A DNA stretch of 5,540 bases from an uncultured Clostridia bacterium (GTDB taxonomy: Bacteria; Bacillota; Clostridia; Christensenellales; Borkfalkiaceae). Position numbers and translations under genes: made by a program. The stretch is taken from contig CAMWHW010000074.1 in the NCBI GenBank assembly GCA_947174175.1, positions 1 to 5,540 on the forward strand, read 5' to 3'. Each line of letters begins with the position of its first letter. Position 1 is the first letter of the stretch. Of the stretch, positions 1 to 5,540 are shown piece by piece. The notes under the pieces were generated by a model, which worked only from the letters and a program-made list of their open reading frames with translations, made no database searches and was not told the origin of the DNA.

Positions 1-1539
1 ATCCTCTACCGCCTTCACCTCTTCGGGGGTGAGCTTGCGCGAGAAGTTGAAGTCGAAACGCAGTCTTTCCTCGGTAATGTTAGAGCCCTTCTGGGCAATC
101 TCGTCCGAGCATACCTTTTTGAGTGCGGCGTGCAGAAGGTGCGTTGCCGTGTGAAGGTAAGTCGTTTCTTCCTTGTGGTCGGCAAGTCCGCAGGCAAACT
201 TCTGCTCGCTGCCCGCGCGCGACTTCTCCTGATGCTCGGCAAACGCCTTGTTGTATCCGTCCACGTCAACTTTCAGATTTTTTTCCGCCGCCATTTCAAC
301 CGTGATTTCCACGGGGAAGCCGTAGGTATCGTACAAGTGGAAAGCCGTTACGCCGTCGATTGCGCCACCCGCCTGTAAGCTCGCGGCAACTTTTTCAAAT
401 TCCCTTATGCCCTGAGCAAGCGTCTTGGAGAACTTAGCCTCTTCCTTGTTCAGCTCCTCCTCGATTTTTGCGGAGTTGGCAACGAGCTCGGGATAGATGT
501 CCGCATACTTCTCGACAATGGTCTTTGATATTTCGTTTAAAGCGCCCTGCGGCAATCCGATATTTCTGCCGAAACGCACCGCGCGCCTTATTATTCTTCT
601 TAATATATAGCCCTGGTCTGTATTCGAGGGAACTATGCCCTTGGTGTCGCCCAGCATAAAGGTTGCCGTGCGCACGTGGTCCAGAACGACGCGGAACGCC
701 TTTGTCGTCTGTTCGTTTTCGTTGTATTTGTGACCGGTAAGCTCCTCTATCTTTGCGATAGCCTTTTCGAAAATATCCGTTTCGTAAACGCTGTCCTTGC
801 CGTTTAAAATGCACAGCGTGCGTTCCAAACCCATACCCGTATCGACGTTCTTCTGCGCAAGGGGCTCGTATTTGCCCTGCTCGTTCTTGTTGTACTGCAT
901 GAACACGTCGTTCCAGATTTCCAGGAAGGTGCCCTTGGGCGCATCGTCAAACTGGTCGGGTCCCAGCTTGTCCGCCTCCGCGTGGTTGCGGATTATGTGC
1001 ATTTCGGTGTCGGGTCCGCAGGGACCGGTAGTGCCCGCAGGTCCCCACCAGTTGCCGCTCTTGGGTAGGAAGTAAACGTTTTCGGGAAGTATGCCGCACT
1101 TTATCCATTTGTTTGCGCTCTCCTCGTCGCGGGGGCAGTCCGCGTCGCCCGCAAAGCAGGTGACAGCAATATCCTTCACGGGTATGCCCAGGTATTCGGG
1201 CGAGGTTAAAAATTCGAACGACCAGCCAATCATCTCGTCCTTGAAATAGTCGCCGAGCGACCAGTTGCCCAGCATCTCGAAAAAGGTGCAGTGAGAGCTG
1301 TCGCCAACCTCGTCGATATCGCCCGTGCGCACGCACTTCTGCACGTCGGTCAGGCGCTTGCCCGCGGGGTGCTTTTCACCCAGCAGATAGGGCACCAGCG
1401 GGTGCATGCCCGCGGTCGTGAAAAGTACCGTGGGATCGTTTTCGGGAATGAGCGACGCGGAGGCAATCACCGCGTGTCCCTTGCTCTTGAAGAAGTCGAG
1501 ATACATTTTTCTTAAACTTTCACTCGTCAGCGTTTTCAT
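1..1539 (-). CDS. alaS: Alanyl-tRNA synthetase, compact form, C-terminal end cut by window edge
   Basis: Cytoplasmic class II enzyme that attaches alanine to tRNA-Ala and hydrolyses mischarged tRNA. The first 513 residues are present; the frame stays open to base 1. The start is ATG at 1539, preceded by GAAAGGG nine bases upstream. Visible class II parts: motif 2 region TFFEMLGNWSLGDYF at residues 85-99, GPAGTTGPCGPDTE around 168-180, and motif 3 GMGLERT at 235-241; the helical tRNA-binding part follows, ending at YDTYGFP (403-409). The editing motif HTATH is at 463-467, followed by QKGSNI and RLRFDF. Only about 54 residues separate GFP from HxxxH, against roughly 150 in E. coli AlaRS (from memory), so the beta-barrel before the editing core is missing. 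Borrelia and Treponema AlaRS (about 600 residues) have this layout with very similar wording. The second half of the editing site (CxxxH-type) would lie beyond the window. It follows cysS by 21 bases and is probably in its operon. Confidence 0.97.
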   Translation of the reverse strand, partial: MKTLTSESLRKMYLDFFKSKGHAVIASASLIPENDPTVLFTTAGMHPLVPYLLGEKHPAGKRLTDVQKCVRTGDIDEVGDSSHCTFFEMLGNWSLGDYFKDEMIGWSFEFLTSPEYLGIPVKDIAVTCFAGDADCPRDEESANKWIKCGILPENVYFLPKSGNWWGPAGTTGPCGPDTEMHIIRNHAEADKLGPDQFDDAPKGTFLEIWNDVFMQYNKNEQGKYEPLAQKNVDTGMGLERTLCILNGKDSVYETDIFEKAIAKIEELTGHKYNENEQTTKAFRVVLDHVRTATFMLGDTKGIVPSNTDQGYILRRIIRRAVRFGRNIGLPQGALNEISKTIVEKYADIYPELVANSAKIEEELNKEEAKFSKTLAQGIREFEKVAASLQAGGAIDGVTAFHLYDTYGFPVEITVEMAAEKNLKVDVDGYNKAFAEHQEKSRAGSEQKFACGLADHKEETTYLHTATHLLHAALKKVCSDEIAQKGSNITEERLRFDFNFSRKLTPEEVKAVED

Positions 1540-1548
1540 ATTATTCTA

Positions 1549-1555
1549 CCCTTTC
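1549..1555 (-). promoter_or_regulatory. Ribosome binding site of alaS
   Basis: GAAAGGG on the minus strand, nine bases before the ATG at 1539 and within the 21-base gap after the cysS stop. It fixes the alaS start, and the short spacing with no promoter between the genes argues for co-transcription with cysS. Confidence 0.7.
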
Positions 1556-1560
1556 GTGTT

Positions 1561-2955
1561 TTACTTTTTAATTATTTCGTAGCCGTCCTTGCTGTCCTTT
1601 ATCGTGTAGCCCAGTCCGTCAAGCTGCGCGCGTAAAGAATCCGCTTCCGCCCAGTTTTTATCCTTTTTCGCCTGCCAGCGCTTAGCGGCAAGTTCTGTAA
1701 CTTCCGCGGGAATATCACCCTTCGGCGCCTTGCTTTCAACCTCGGCAAGGTATTCCGCCGCGTCCTTTTTGAATAAGCCCAGAAGCGAATATGTCTTTTT
1801 AATCTGCGCGACGTCGTCCGCACAGCTGCCGTCGCCCGCCGCAAGCTTTGCCGCAACCTTTTTGAAAATGCCGAACAAATCGGAGAGCGCAAGCGCGGTG
1901 TTGAAGTCGTCGTCCATACAGTTATTAAAACGCCCGTCTATTTCCGCGTTGCCCCATTTGCCCTTGCCGTACTTGCTTTCGACGGCGGATATTGTGCGGT
2001 AAAAGTCGGTTAAATGCTTTTCCGCGTCGGGGAAAAGGTTGTCGGTTATATTTATGTCGTTGCGGTAGTTGTTCTGCAACAGCGCAAACTTAATCGCCTC
2101 GTTGGTGTATTTTTTAAGCAGGTCTTCAAGCAGCAGACTGTTGCCAAGGCTCTTGGACATCTTCTGTCCGTTGACCTTTATGAGTCCGTTGTGCGTCCAG
2201 TACTTTACGAATCGCTTGCCCGTCAGACTCTCGGTCTGGGCAATCTCGTTTTCGTGATGGGGGAATATCAGGTCGCGTCCGCCTCCGTGAATGTCTATCT
2301 GTTCACCGAACGCCTTTCTGTTCATTGCCGAGCACTCTATGTGCCAGCCCGGTCTGCCTTCGCCCCAGGGCGACTTCCAGCTTATCTCGCCTTCCTTAGC
2401 CGCCTTCCACAGCGCAAAGTCCGCGGGGCTTCTCTTCTCCTCGCCGTTCTCCACGCGCACGCCGTCCAGCATATCCTCCACCGTTCTGTTGGAAAGACAG
2501 CCGTAGCCCTTAAAGCTGGAAACGTCAAAGTACACGTCGCCGTTGCTTGCCGCGTATGCGTGCCCCTTTTCGATTAACGCGGAAATAAAGTCTATAATAT
2601 TATCGATATTTTCGGTAGCTTTAAGCCAGAGCGTGGGGTCGTCGATATCCATTTCGCGCATGACCTTGTCAATCTTTTCAATGGTCATTTCGGCATACTT
2701 GTCCGCGGGTATACCCGTCTCCTTACTGCGCGCTATAATCTTGTCGTCCACGTCGGTATAGTTGCGCGCGTACGTTACGGCGTAACCCTTCTTTTCAAGG
2801 TACTTTCTTATTATGTCGTAGATAAGCGCCTGAAAGCCGTGCCCAATGTGCGCCTCGCCCGAAACGGTTATGCCGCAGGCGTACATCTTCACCTTTCCAT
2901 CTTCAAGCGGCTGAAAGTCTTCCTTATTCCTCGTCAGAGTGTTGTATATCCTCAT
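1561..2955 (-). CDS. cysS: Cysteinyl-tRNA synthetase
   Basis: Class Ia aminoacyl-tRNA synthetase that activates cysteine with ATP and attaches it to tRNA-Cys in the cytoplasm. 464 residues, the usual length. The Rossmann catalytic core has [13 protein letters not shown] (residues 27-39, HIGH at 36-39), [10 protein letters not shown] (65-74), [13 protein letters not shown] (200-212), [17 protein letters not shown] (221-237) and KMSKS at 265-269. The four zinc ligands expected for CysRS (C27, C208, H233, E237) are all present. A DALR-type helical anticodon domain and a lysine-rich C-terminal segment complete the protein. A longer frame could begin at a TTG at 2976, but the ATG at 2955 has GAGGTG seven bases upstream and gives the normal family N-terminus (MRIYNTLT), so I chose it. 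The first 32 bases overlap the end of cysE, which suggests translational coupling. The stop is TAA. No broken or missing active-site residue is seen. Confidence 0.97.
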   Translation of the reverse strand: MRIYNTLTRNKEDFQPLEDGKVKMYACGITVSGEAHIGHGFQALIYDIIRKYLEKKGYAVTYARNYTDVDDKIIARSKETGIPADKYAEMTIEKIDKVMREMDIDDPTLWLKATENIDNIIDFISALIEKGHAYAASNGDVYFDVSSFKGYGCLSNRTVEDMLDGVRVENGEEKRSPADFALWKAAKEGEISWKSPWGEGRPGWHIECSAMNRKAFGEQIDIHGGGRDLIFPHHENEIAQTESLTGKRFVKYWTHNGLIKVNGQKMSKSLGNSLLLEDLLKKYTNEAIKFALLQNNYRNDINITDNLFPDAEKHLTDFYRTISAVESKYGKGKWGNAEIDGRFNNCMDDDFNTALALSDLFGIFKKVAAKLAAGDGSCADDVAQIKKTYSLLGLFKKDAAEYLAEVESKAPKGDIPAEVTELAAKRWQAKKDKNWAEADSLRAQLDGLGYTIKDSKDGYEIIKK

Positions 2956-3598
2956 CTTTCGGCACCTCGTAGCCAATACCTAATTTTTCTTCCAGGGCGA
3001 AAACCCTCTCCCTTAAAGCGCACAGCTCTTTTAACATAGGGTCGTCCTTTTCCTGACGGAGGTCCACCCCGTCCTTGCTTCCGCCTATTCTCACTACCCT
3101 TGCAGGCACGCCCACAACCGTTGCGTGAGGGGGAACGTCGCGCAGCACCACCGCGCCCGCGCCGACCTTTGCGTAGTCGCCCACGGTTATGTTGCCCAGT
3201 ATTTTTGCGCCCGCGGAAATAACGCAGTTTTCGCCTACCGTAGGGTGGCGCTTGCCCGTTTCCTTGCCCGTGCCGCCCAGCGTGCACCCCTGATAGAGCA
3301 CGGTACCCGTGCCGACCTCCGCCGTTTCGCCTATGACTACTCCCTGACCGTGGTCGATAAATACGCCGGGGGCAATCTTTGCGGCGGGATGAATTTCAAT
3401 ACCCGTAATGCGCTTGGTGCGCTGGCTTATCATGCGCGCCAGAAGCTTGAAATGTATGCGGTAAAAAAAGTGAGCTCTTCTGTGCCGCGATAAAGCCCTG
3501 ACTCCCGAATAGGTAAGCCATATTTCGAATTTATTGCGCGCGGCGGGGTCGTTTCTCTTCGCCGCCGCTATGTCCATGCGCAGTCTTTTAAAAAACAT
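2924..3598 (-). CDS. cysE: Serine O-acetyltransferase
   Basis: Transfers acetyl from acetyl-CoA to serine, giving O-acetylserine, the acceptor of sulfide in cysteine synthesis. 224 residues, close to the short Bacillus-type enzyme (about 217) and lacking the longer N-terminal helical domain of E. coli CysE. Residues 1-63 form a basic helical segment; from about 64 to 170 runs a left-handed beta-helix of hexapeptide repeats. Family signatures are GIEIHPAAKI (66-75), IDHGQGVVIGETAEVG (81-96), YQGCTLGGTGKETGKRHPT (102-120) and VGAGAVVLRDVPPHATVVGVPARVV near the end of the helix. H83 and E68 match the catalytic His-Asp/Glu pair and H118 the conserved His of the family. The tail after about 175 is charged and probably helical. 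The start is ATG at 3598 with GGAG nine bases upstream; the alternative at 3577 has no better site. The gene overlaps cysS by 32 bases and is the likely first gene of cysE-cysS-alaS. No downstream cysteine synthase gene is in the window. Confidence 0.96.
   Translation of the reverse strand: MFFKRLRMDIAAAKRNDPAARNKFEIWLTYSGVRALSRHRRAHFFYRIHFKLLARMISQRTKRITGIEIHPAAKIAPGVFIDHGQGVVIGETAEVGTGTVLYQGCTLGGTGKETGKRHPTVGENCVISAGAKILGNITVGDYAKVGAGAVVLRDVPPHATVVGVPARVVRIGGSKDGVDLRQEKDDPMLKELCALRERVFALEEKLGIGYEVPKDEDIQHSDEE
2963..2968 (-). promoter_or_regulatory. Ribosome binding site of cysS, inside the cysE coding region
   Basis: GAGGTG on the minus strand, seven bases before the ATG at 2955. It lies inside cysE codons for the VP of the protein's tail. 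It decides between the ATG at 2955 and an upstream in-frame TTG at 2976, in favour of the ATG. Confidence 0.75.
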
Positions 3599-3607
3599 TT
3601 CTATATT

Positions 3608-3611
3608 CTCC
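3608..3611 (-). promoter_or_regulatory. Ribosome binding site of cysE
   Basis: GGAG (within CGGAGAA) on the minus strand, nine bases before the ATG at 3598. It supports that start over the in-frame ATG at 3577. Confidence 0.6.
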
Positions 3612-3628
3612 GTTTTTACACTGTTGAC

Positions 3629-3634
3629 ATTATA
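3629..3634 (-). promoter_or_regulatory. Candidate -10 box of the cysE-cysS-alaS promoter
   Basis: Perfect TATAAT on the minus strand, ending 30 bases before the cysE ATG. No good -35 box is found 16-18 bases upstream (GGACGG at 17 bases) and there is no extended TGn, so the promoter call rests on one hexamer plus its position in the only gap before the operon. A start of transcription near 3622 would leave a leader of about 25 bases, too short for a T-box or riboswitch. Confidence 0.4.
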
Positions 3635-3660
3635 TGCTCTTACGCAAACTTCCGTCCTTG

Positions 3661-3780
3661 GCTTAGAAACGAGTCAGACAAGGAGCGTGAGCACCGACCG
3701 CAGGGAGTTTACAGTGAAGTAAATGACCAAGGCGGCGCAGAGCGCGACGCAGTATTACGAAGTTTATAAGTCAAGCTTAG
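3661..3780. repeat. Intergenic repeat-like element with two imperfect ~49-bp units and GCTTAG ends
   Basis: No gene is supported in the gap between ktrA and cysE. On the plus strand the stretch is purine-rich. Two imperfect units follow one another: AAGG at 3680-3683 recurs at 3729-3732, GAGC at 3688-3691 is echoed by GAGC near 3740-3743, and CGACCGCAG ending at 3703 is matched by CGACGCAG ending at 3752, all at about a 49-base period; both units then continue with TTAC and GAAGT. The first unit contains a small hairpin (TTTAC at 3708-3712, GTAAA at 3719-3723, loop of six). The stretch is bounded by direct repeats GCTTAG at 3661-3666 and 3775-3780; the second contains the ktrA stop codon. CCTTGG at 3656-3661 can pair with CCAAGG at 3727-3732, and the overlapping TCCTTG (3655-3660) can pair with CAAGGA (3679-3684); these two pairings exclude each other. 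It may be a short mobile-type repeat or a structured RNA; the sequence alone does not decide which. Confidence 0.45.
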
Positions 3781-4430
3781 GTCTTTGCGCTCATCTTAAA
3801 TACGTCGCGCGACTTACCTATAACGAATATATGGTCGCCCTCCGCGAACACGAAATCGGGCATGGGCGACGGGTCCAGATGCTCGCCGCGCTTTATTGCG
3901 ATAATGTTTATCTTATACTTCTTGCGGACGTCGAGTTCGATAATCGATTTGCCCTCCCAGGCCTTTACGATGGGCACTTCGAAAATGGCGTATCCGTCGG
4001 TCAGCGCAACGTAGTCGAAAATGTTGTTGGCGTTGTGCCTTATTGCAAGCTTGTCCGCCGTTTCGCCGTCGGCGTAAATAATTTCGTCCGCGCCGATCTT
4101 CTTCAACAGCTCGCACTGTATGTCGTCGCGCGCTCTTGCGGCAACGTATTTAGCGCCCAGATTTTTAAGCGTTATAGTGGTCAGCATGGAAGCTTCCAGA
4201 TTGTCGCCGACGGTAATGAAACAGATATCGAACGAAGGAATATCCAGCGCGCTTAAAACGTCCTCGTGGGTATATTCCGCAATTCGCGCGTCCGAAAAGC
4301 GCGTGGCAAGGCGGGCGATTCTCTCCTCCTTGTTGTCGAGAATCATGACGTCGTGCCCCAGATCCTGCATCTTTTCGGCAAGGTGGCTGCCGAGTCTGCC
4401 CATACCGATGATAAGTACCGATTTCTTCAT
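3777..4430 (-). CDS. ktrA: Ktr-type potassium uptake system, RCK regulatory subunit (KtrA/TrkA family)
   Basis: Cytoplasmic nucleotide-binding subunit that forms a ring under the KtrB channel and controls K+ flux in response to ATP/ADP or NAD(H). 217 residues, the length of single-RCK KtrA rather than of the double-RCK E. coli TrkA (about 458). The N-terminal RCK_N Rossmann fold starts with VLIIGMGRLGSHLA (residues 5-18; glycines 9, 11 and 14), with the acidic residue ending strand 2 at D32. The middle contains DICFITVGDNLEASM, and a RCK_C/TrkA_C domain covers about residues 135-217, with GKSIIELDVRKKY and EGDHIFVIG. The ATG at 4430 is preceded by AAGGT five bases upstream, which begins within the TAA stop of ktrB; the two genes are ten bases apart and almost certainly one transcription unit. 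The stop is TAA at 3777-3779, at the edge of the downstream repeat-like stretch. No intrinsic terminator (GC hairpin plus T run) is visible after it. Confidence 0.93.
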   Translation of the reverse strand: MKKSVLIIGMGRLGSHLAEKMQDLGHDVMILDNKEERIARLATRFSDARIAEYTHEDVLSALDIPSFDICFITVGDNLEASMLTTITLKNLGAKYVAARARDDIQCELLKKIGADEIIYADGETADKLAIRHNANNIFDYVALTDGYAIFEVPIVKAWEGKSIIELDVRKKYKINIIAIKRGEHLDPSPMPDFVFAEGDHIFVIGKSRDVFKMSAKT

Positions 4431-4435
4431 AAAAT

Positions 4436-4440
4436 ACCTT
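4436..4440 (-). promoter_or_regulatory. Ribosome binding site of ktrA
   Basis: AAGGT on the minus strand, five bases before the ATG at 4430 and directly after the ktrB stop codon, consistent with tight coupling of the two subunits' translation. Confidence 0.6.
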
Positions 4441-5457
4441 TTATCCTACTATTATCTTATCCGCCACGCGCGACAGCGAGACGGGCTTTTTCTCTCCCGA
4501 GAATATGAGTACCAGCGTAAATCCGCCGACTCTGCCGAAATACATCAGAAGTATTAAAAGCACCTTGCTTACGGCGTGAAGCCCCGCGGTTATACCCTGC
4601 GAAAGCCCTACCGTACCAACCGCCGAAACGACCTCGAACGCAACGCTGTCAAGGGATATTCCCGCACCTATGCCCGCGCCCTCTATTGCGCAGATAATCA
4701 TAGTGCTTACAACCGCAACCAGAATGTAAAGACAGACTATCGCGCCCGCCTGGTGGCTTGCGTCGTTTTCGAAACGGCGGTTATAAAGGTGAACTTCGTT
4801 TTCTCTTCTTGCCGTCGCCCAGGTTGCAAGCACGAACACCGCAAGCGTAGTCGTCTTTAAGCCGCCAGCCGTAGAACCGGGCGAACCGCCGATAAGCATA
4901 AGCGCCATAGTAAGCGCGTTGCCCGCCCCCGACATACTGCCGTAGTCCACCGCGGCAAAGCCCGCCGTGCGCGGCGTAACCGCCATAAACAGCGACGACA
5001 TAACCTTAGTGCCCGCACCCCAGTTGCCTATGGTTGCGGGGTTATTCCACTCGAACGCCATAAACAGCGCCCAGCCGAGCACTATCAATACGCCCGTCGT
5101 GGAAAGAACCACCTTGGAATGGAAGGAATATTTCTTTAAATGAATACCGTGGTGCACCACGTCGCCCCACACGAAGAAGCCTATGCCGCCTATTATTATC
5201 AGCAGCGAAATTGTCAGAATGACGTGCGGATAATTCATAAACTGCACCAGCGAGTAATAGCCTTCCTTTTTATCGGTAAGGGTAAAGCCCGCGTTGCAGA
5301 ACGCCGAAACCGACGTGAATATGGACTGCCATATCCCCTCGCCCCAGCCGTAAACGGGCACGAACGCGAAACACAGAACAAAAGCTCCCGCAAACTCGAA
5401 TATAAGCGTGCCCAGAAGAATAATCTTAACAAGACCCTTTATGCTTGCAAGGTCCAC
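4441..5457 (-). CDS. ktrB: Ktr-type potassium uptake membrane subunit, N-terminally truncated (KtrB/TrkH family)
   Basis: K+ channel subunit of the inner membrane, partner of the adjacent ktrA product. The 338 residues from the GTG at 5457 correspond to about the last three quarters of a KtrB (usually about 440-450). Three of the four pore/filter segments are present: AFCNAGFT (52-59), TPRTAGFAAVD (161-171) and SAVGTVGLSQG (278-288), with filter glycines G57, G166 and G284. The gating loop GGSPGSTAGGLKTTT (190-204) is intact and about seven hydrophobic membrane segments are seen. The first membrane-pore-membrane unit, with filter 1, is absent. Homology extends a few codons upstream of the GTG (ASVD), but TAA at 5485-5487 closes the frame. 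The GTG has no convincing Shine-Dalgarno site and is probably an internal valine codon rather than a real start. Without filter 1 the protein should not form a normal K+ pore. I read this as a pseudogene or a sequence broken by an assembly error; ktrA downstream is intact. Confidence 0.85.
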   Translation of the reverse strand: MDLASIKGLVKIILLGTLIFEFAGAFVLCFAFVPVYGWGEGIWQSIFTSVSAFCNAGFTLTDKKEGYYSLVQFMNYPHVILTISLLIIIGGIGFFVWGDVVHHGIHLKKYSFHSKVVLSTTGVLIVLGWALFMAFEWNNPATIGNWGAGTKVMSSLFMAVTPRTAGFAAVDYGSMSGAGNALTMALMLIGGSPGSTAGGLKTTTLAVFVLATWATARRENEVHLYNRRFENDASHQAGAIVCLYILVAVVSTMIICAIEGAGIGAGISLDSVAFEVVSAVGTVGLSQGITAGLHAVSKVLLILLMYFGRVGGFTLVLIFSGEKKPVSLSRVADKIIVG

Positions 5458-5540
5458 GCTTGCCGCGGTGTGTATAACCTGATTTTACTGCGAACCGCGG
5501 GTGTGCGTTTTTACCTACACCATAAACAGCGACATTATGG
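5458..5540 (-). other. Disrupted region upstream of truncated ktrB
   Basis: The ktrB frame continues to 5484 (codons NQVIHTAAS before the GTG) and is then closed by TAA at 5485-5487 and TAG at 5515-5517. Neither of the other two minus-strand frames gives the family sequence expected here (KtrB first pore and the GLRER-like linker). One frame stays open but resembles nothing I know. On the plus strand CCGCGGTGTG (5463-5472) is nearly repeated as CCGCGGGTGTG (5495-5505), and 14 bases at 5520-5533 are identical to 4983-4996 inside ktrB. The last 21 bases are bounded by a six-base inverted repeat (CCATAA/TTATGG). No promoter or ribosome binding site for ktrB is seen. Confidence 0.4.

Noticed and set aside
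434..1336. Minus-strand open frames of 126 and 129 codons inside alaS
   Set aside because: Arginine-rich out-of-frame shadows of alaS; the alaS frame carries all class II synthetase motifs.
2014..2577. Plus-strand open frame of 187 codons
   Set aside because: Antisense shadow of cysS, whose catalytic motifs are all read on the minus strand; no start site or family resemblance.
3624..3652. Perfect TTGACA on the plus strand as a -35 box
   Set aside because: No acceptable -10 hexamer 16-18 bases downstream (AACTTC at 17) and no plus-strand gene to drive.
3534..3722. Plus-strand 62-codon frame with a hydrophobic segment ending in the intergenic gap
   Set aside because: Begins antisense to the cysE start and has no supporting ribosome binding site; its end falls in the repeat-like stretch.
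3750..3775. TTGACT on the minus strand just after ktrA as a -35 box for cysE
   Set aside because: The best -10 candidates lie at a wrong spacing (about 11-14 bases); the TATAAT at 3629-3634 is far too distant to belong to it.
3599..3776. T-box leader or tRNA gene in the gap
   Set aside because: No T-box core sequence, no terminator hairpin with T run, and no GGTTCGAATC-like T-arm or cloverleaf on either strand.
3723..4256. Plus-strand open frame of 177 codons starting in the gap
   Set aside because: It runs antisense through most of ktrA, has no ribosome binding site and resembles no family; the conserved ktrA reading on the other strand explains its openness.
5485..5517. Stop codon reassignment allowing readthrough of TAA and TAG in ktrB
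   Set aside because: TAA ends all the other genes whose stops are visible at the expected family lengths, and the sequence beyond the stops does not resume KtrB homology of the right spacing.

Overview
The window reads as ordinary bacterial chromosome with every gene on the minus strand, so transcription runs from high to low coordinates. The order of transcription is: ktrB (K+ channel subunit, broken or incomplete at its 5' end), ktrA (its RCK regulatory subunit), a 178-bp gap, cysE (serine O-acetyltransferase), cysS (cysteinyl-tRNA synthetase) and alaS (alanyl-tRNA synthetase, cut by the left edge of the window). Each complete gene has a Shine-Dalgarno sequence 5-9 bases before its start, and all four stop codons visible are TAA. 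The cysE-cysS pairing, the short Bacillus-type CysE, the Ktr-type (single-RCK) potassium system and the strong Shine-Dalgarno sites suggest a Firmicutes/Bacillota member, probably an uncultured clostridial lineage. This placement is inference; the AlaRS form is also known from spirochetes.

Region 1-1539 is alaS. The catalytic half is normal, but the second half is of an unusually compact type: the beta-barrel that normally precedes the editing core is absent, and the editing HxxxH motif follows only about 54 residues after the YDTYGFP motif. Region 1561-2955 is a complete cysS, and 2924-3598 is cysE, which overlaps the start of cysS by 32 bases. cysE makes O-acetylserine, the direct precursor of cysteine, and cysS charges the cysteine onto tRNA, so these two form a functional pair; alaS follows 21 bases later and is probably co-transcribed.

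Region 3599-3776 is the only real intergenic gap. It has a perfect TATAAT box 30 bases upstream of cysE. Upstream of that box lies a purine-rich stretch made of two imperfect ~49-bp units, bounded by GCTTAG direct repeats, one of which contains the ktrA stop codon. This is the least explained piece of the window and could be a small repeat element or a structured RNA.

Region 3777-5484 is ktrA and ktrB. ktrB has pore loops 2-4 but not the first pore segment; in-frame stop codons at 5485-5487 and 5515-5517 interrupt the frame where that segment should be, and the last 80 bases carry short near-repeats. ktrB is therefore either a pseudogene or truncated by an assembly artefact. I see no CRISPR array, transposase, tRNA or rRNA gene, phage gene or defence system here.
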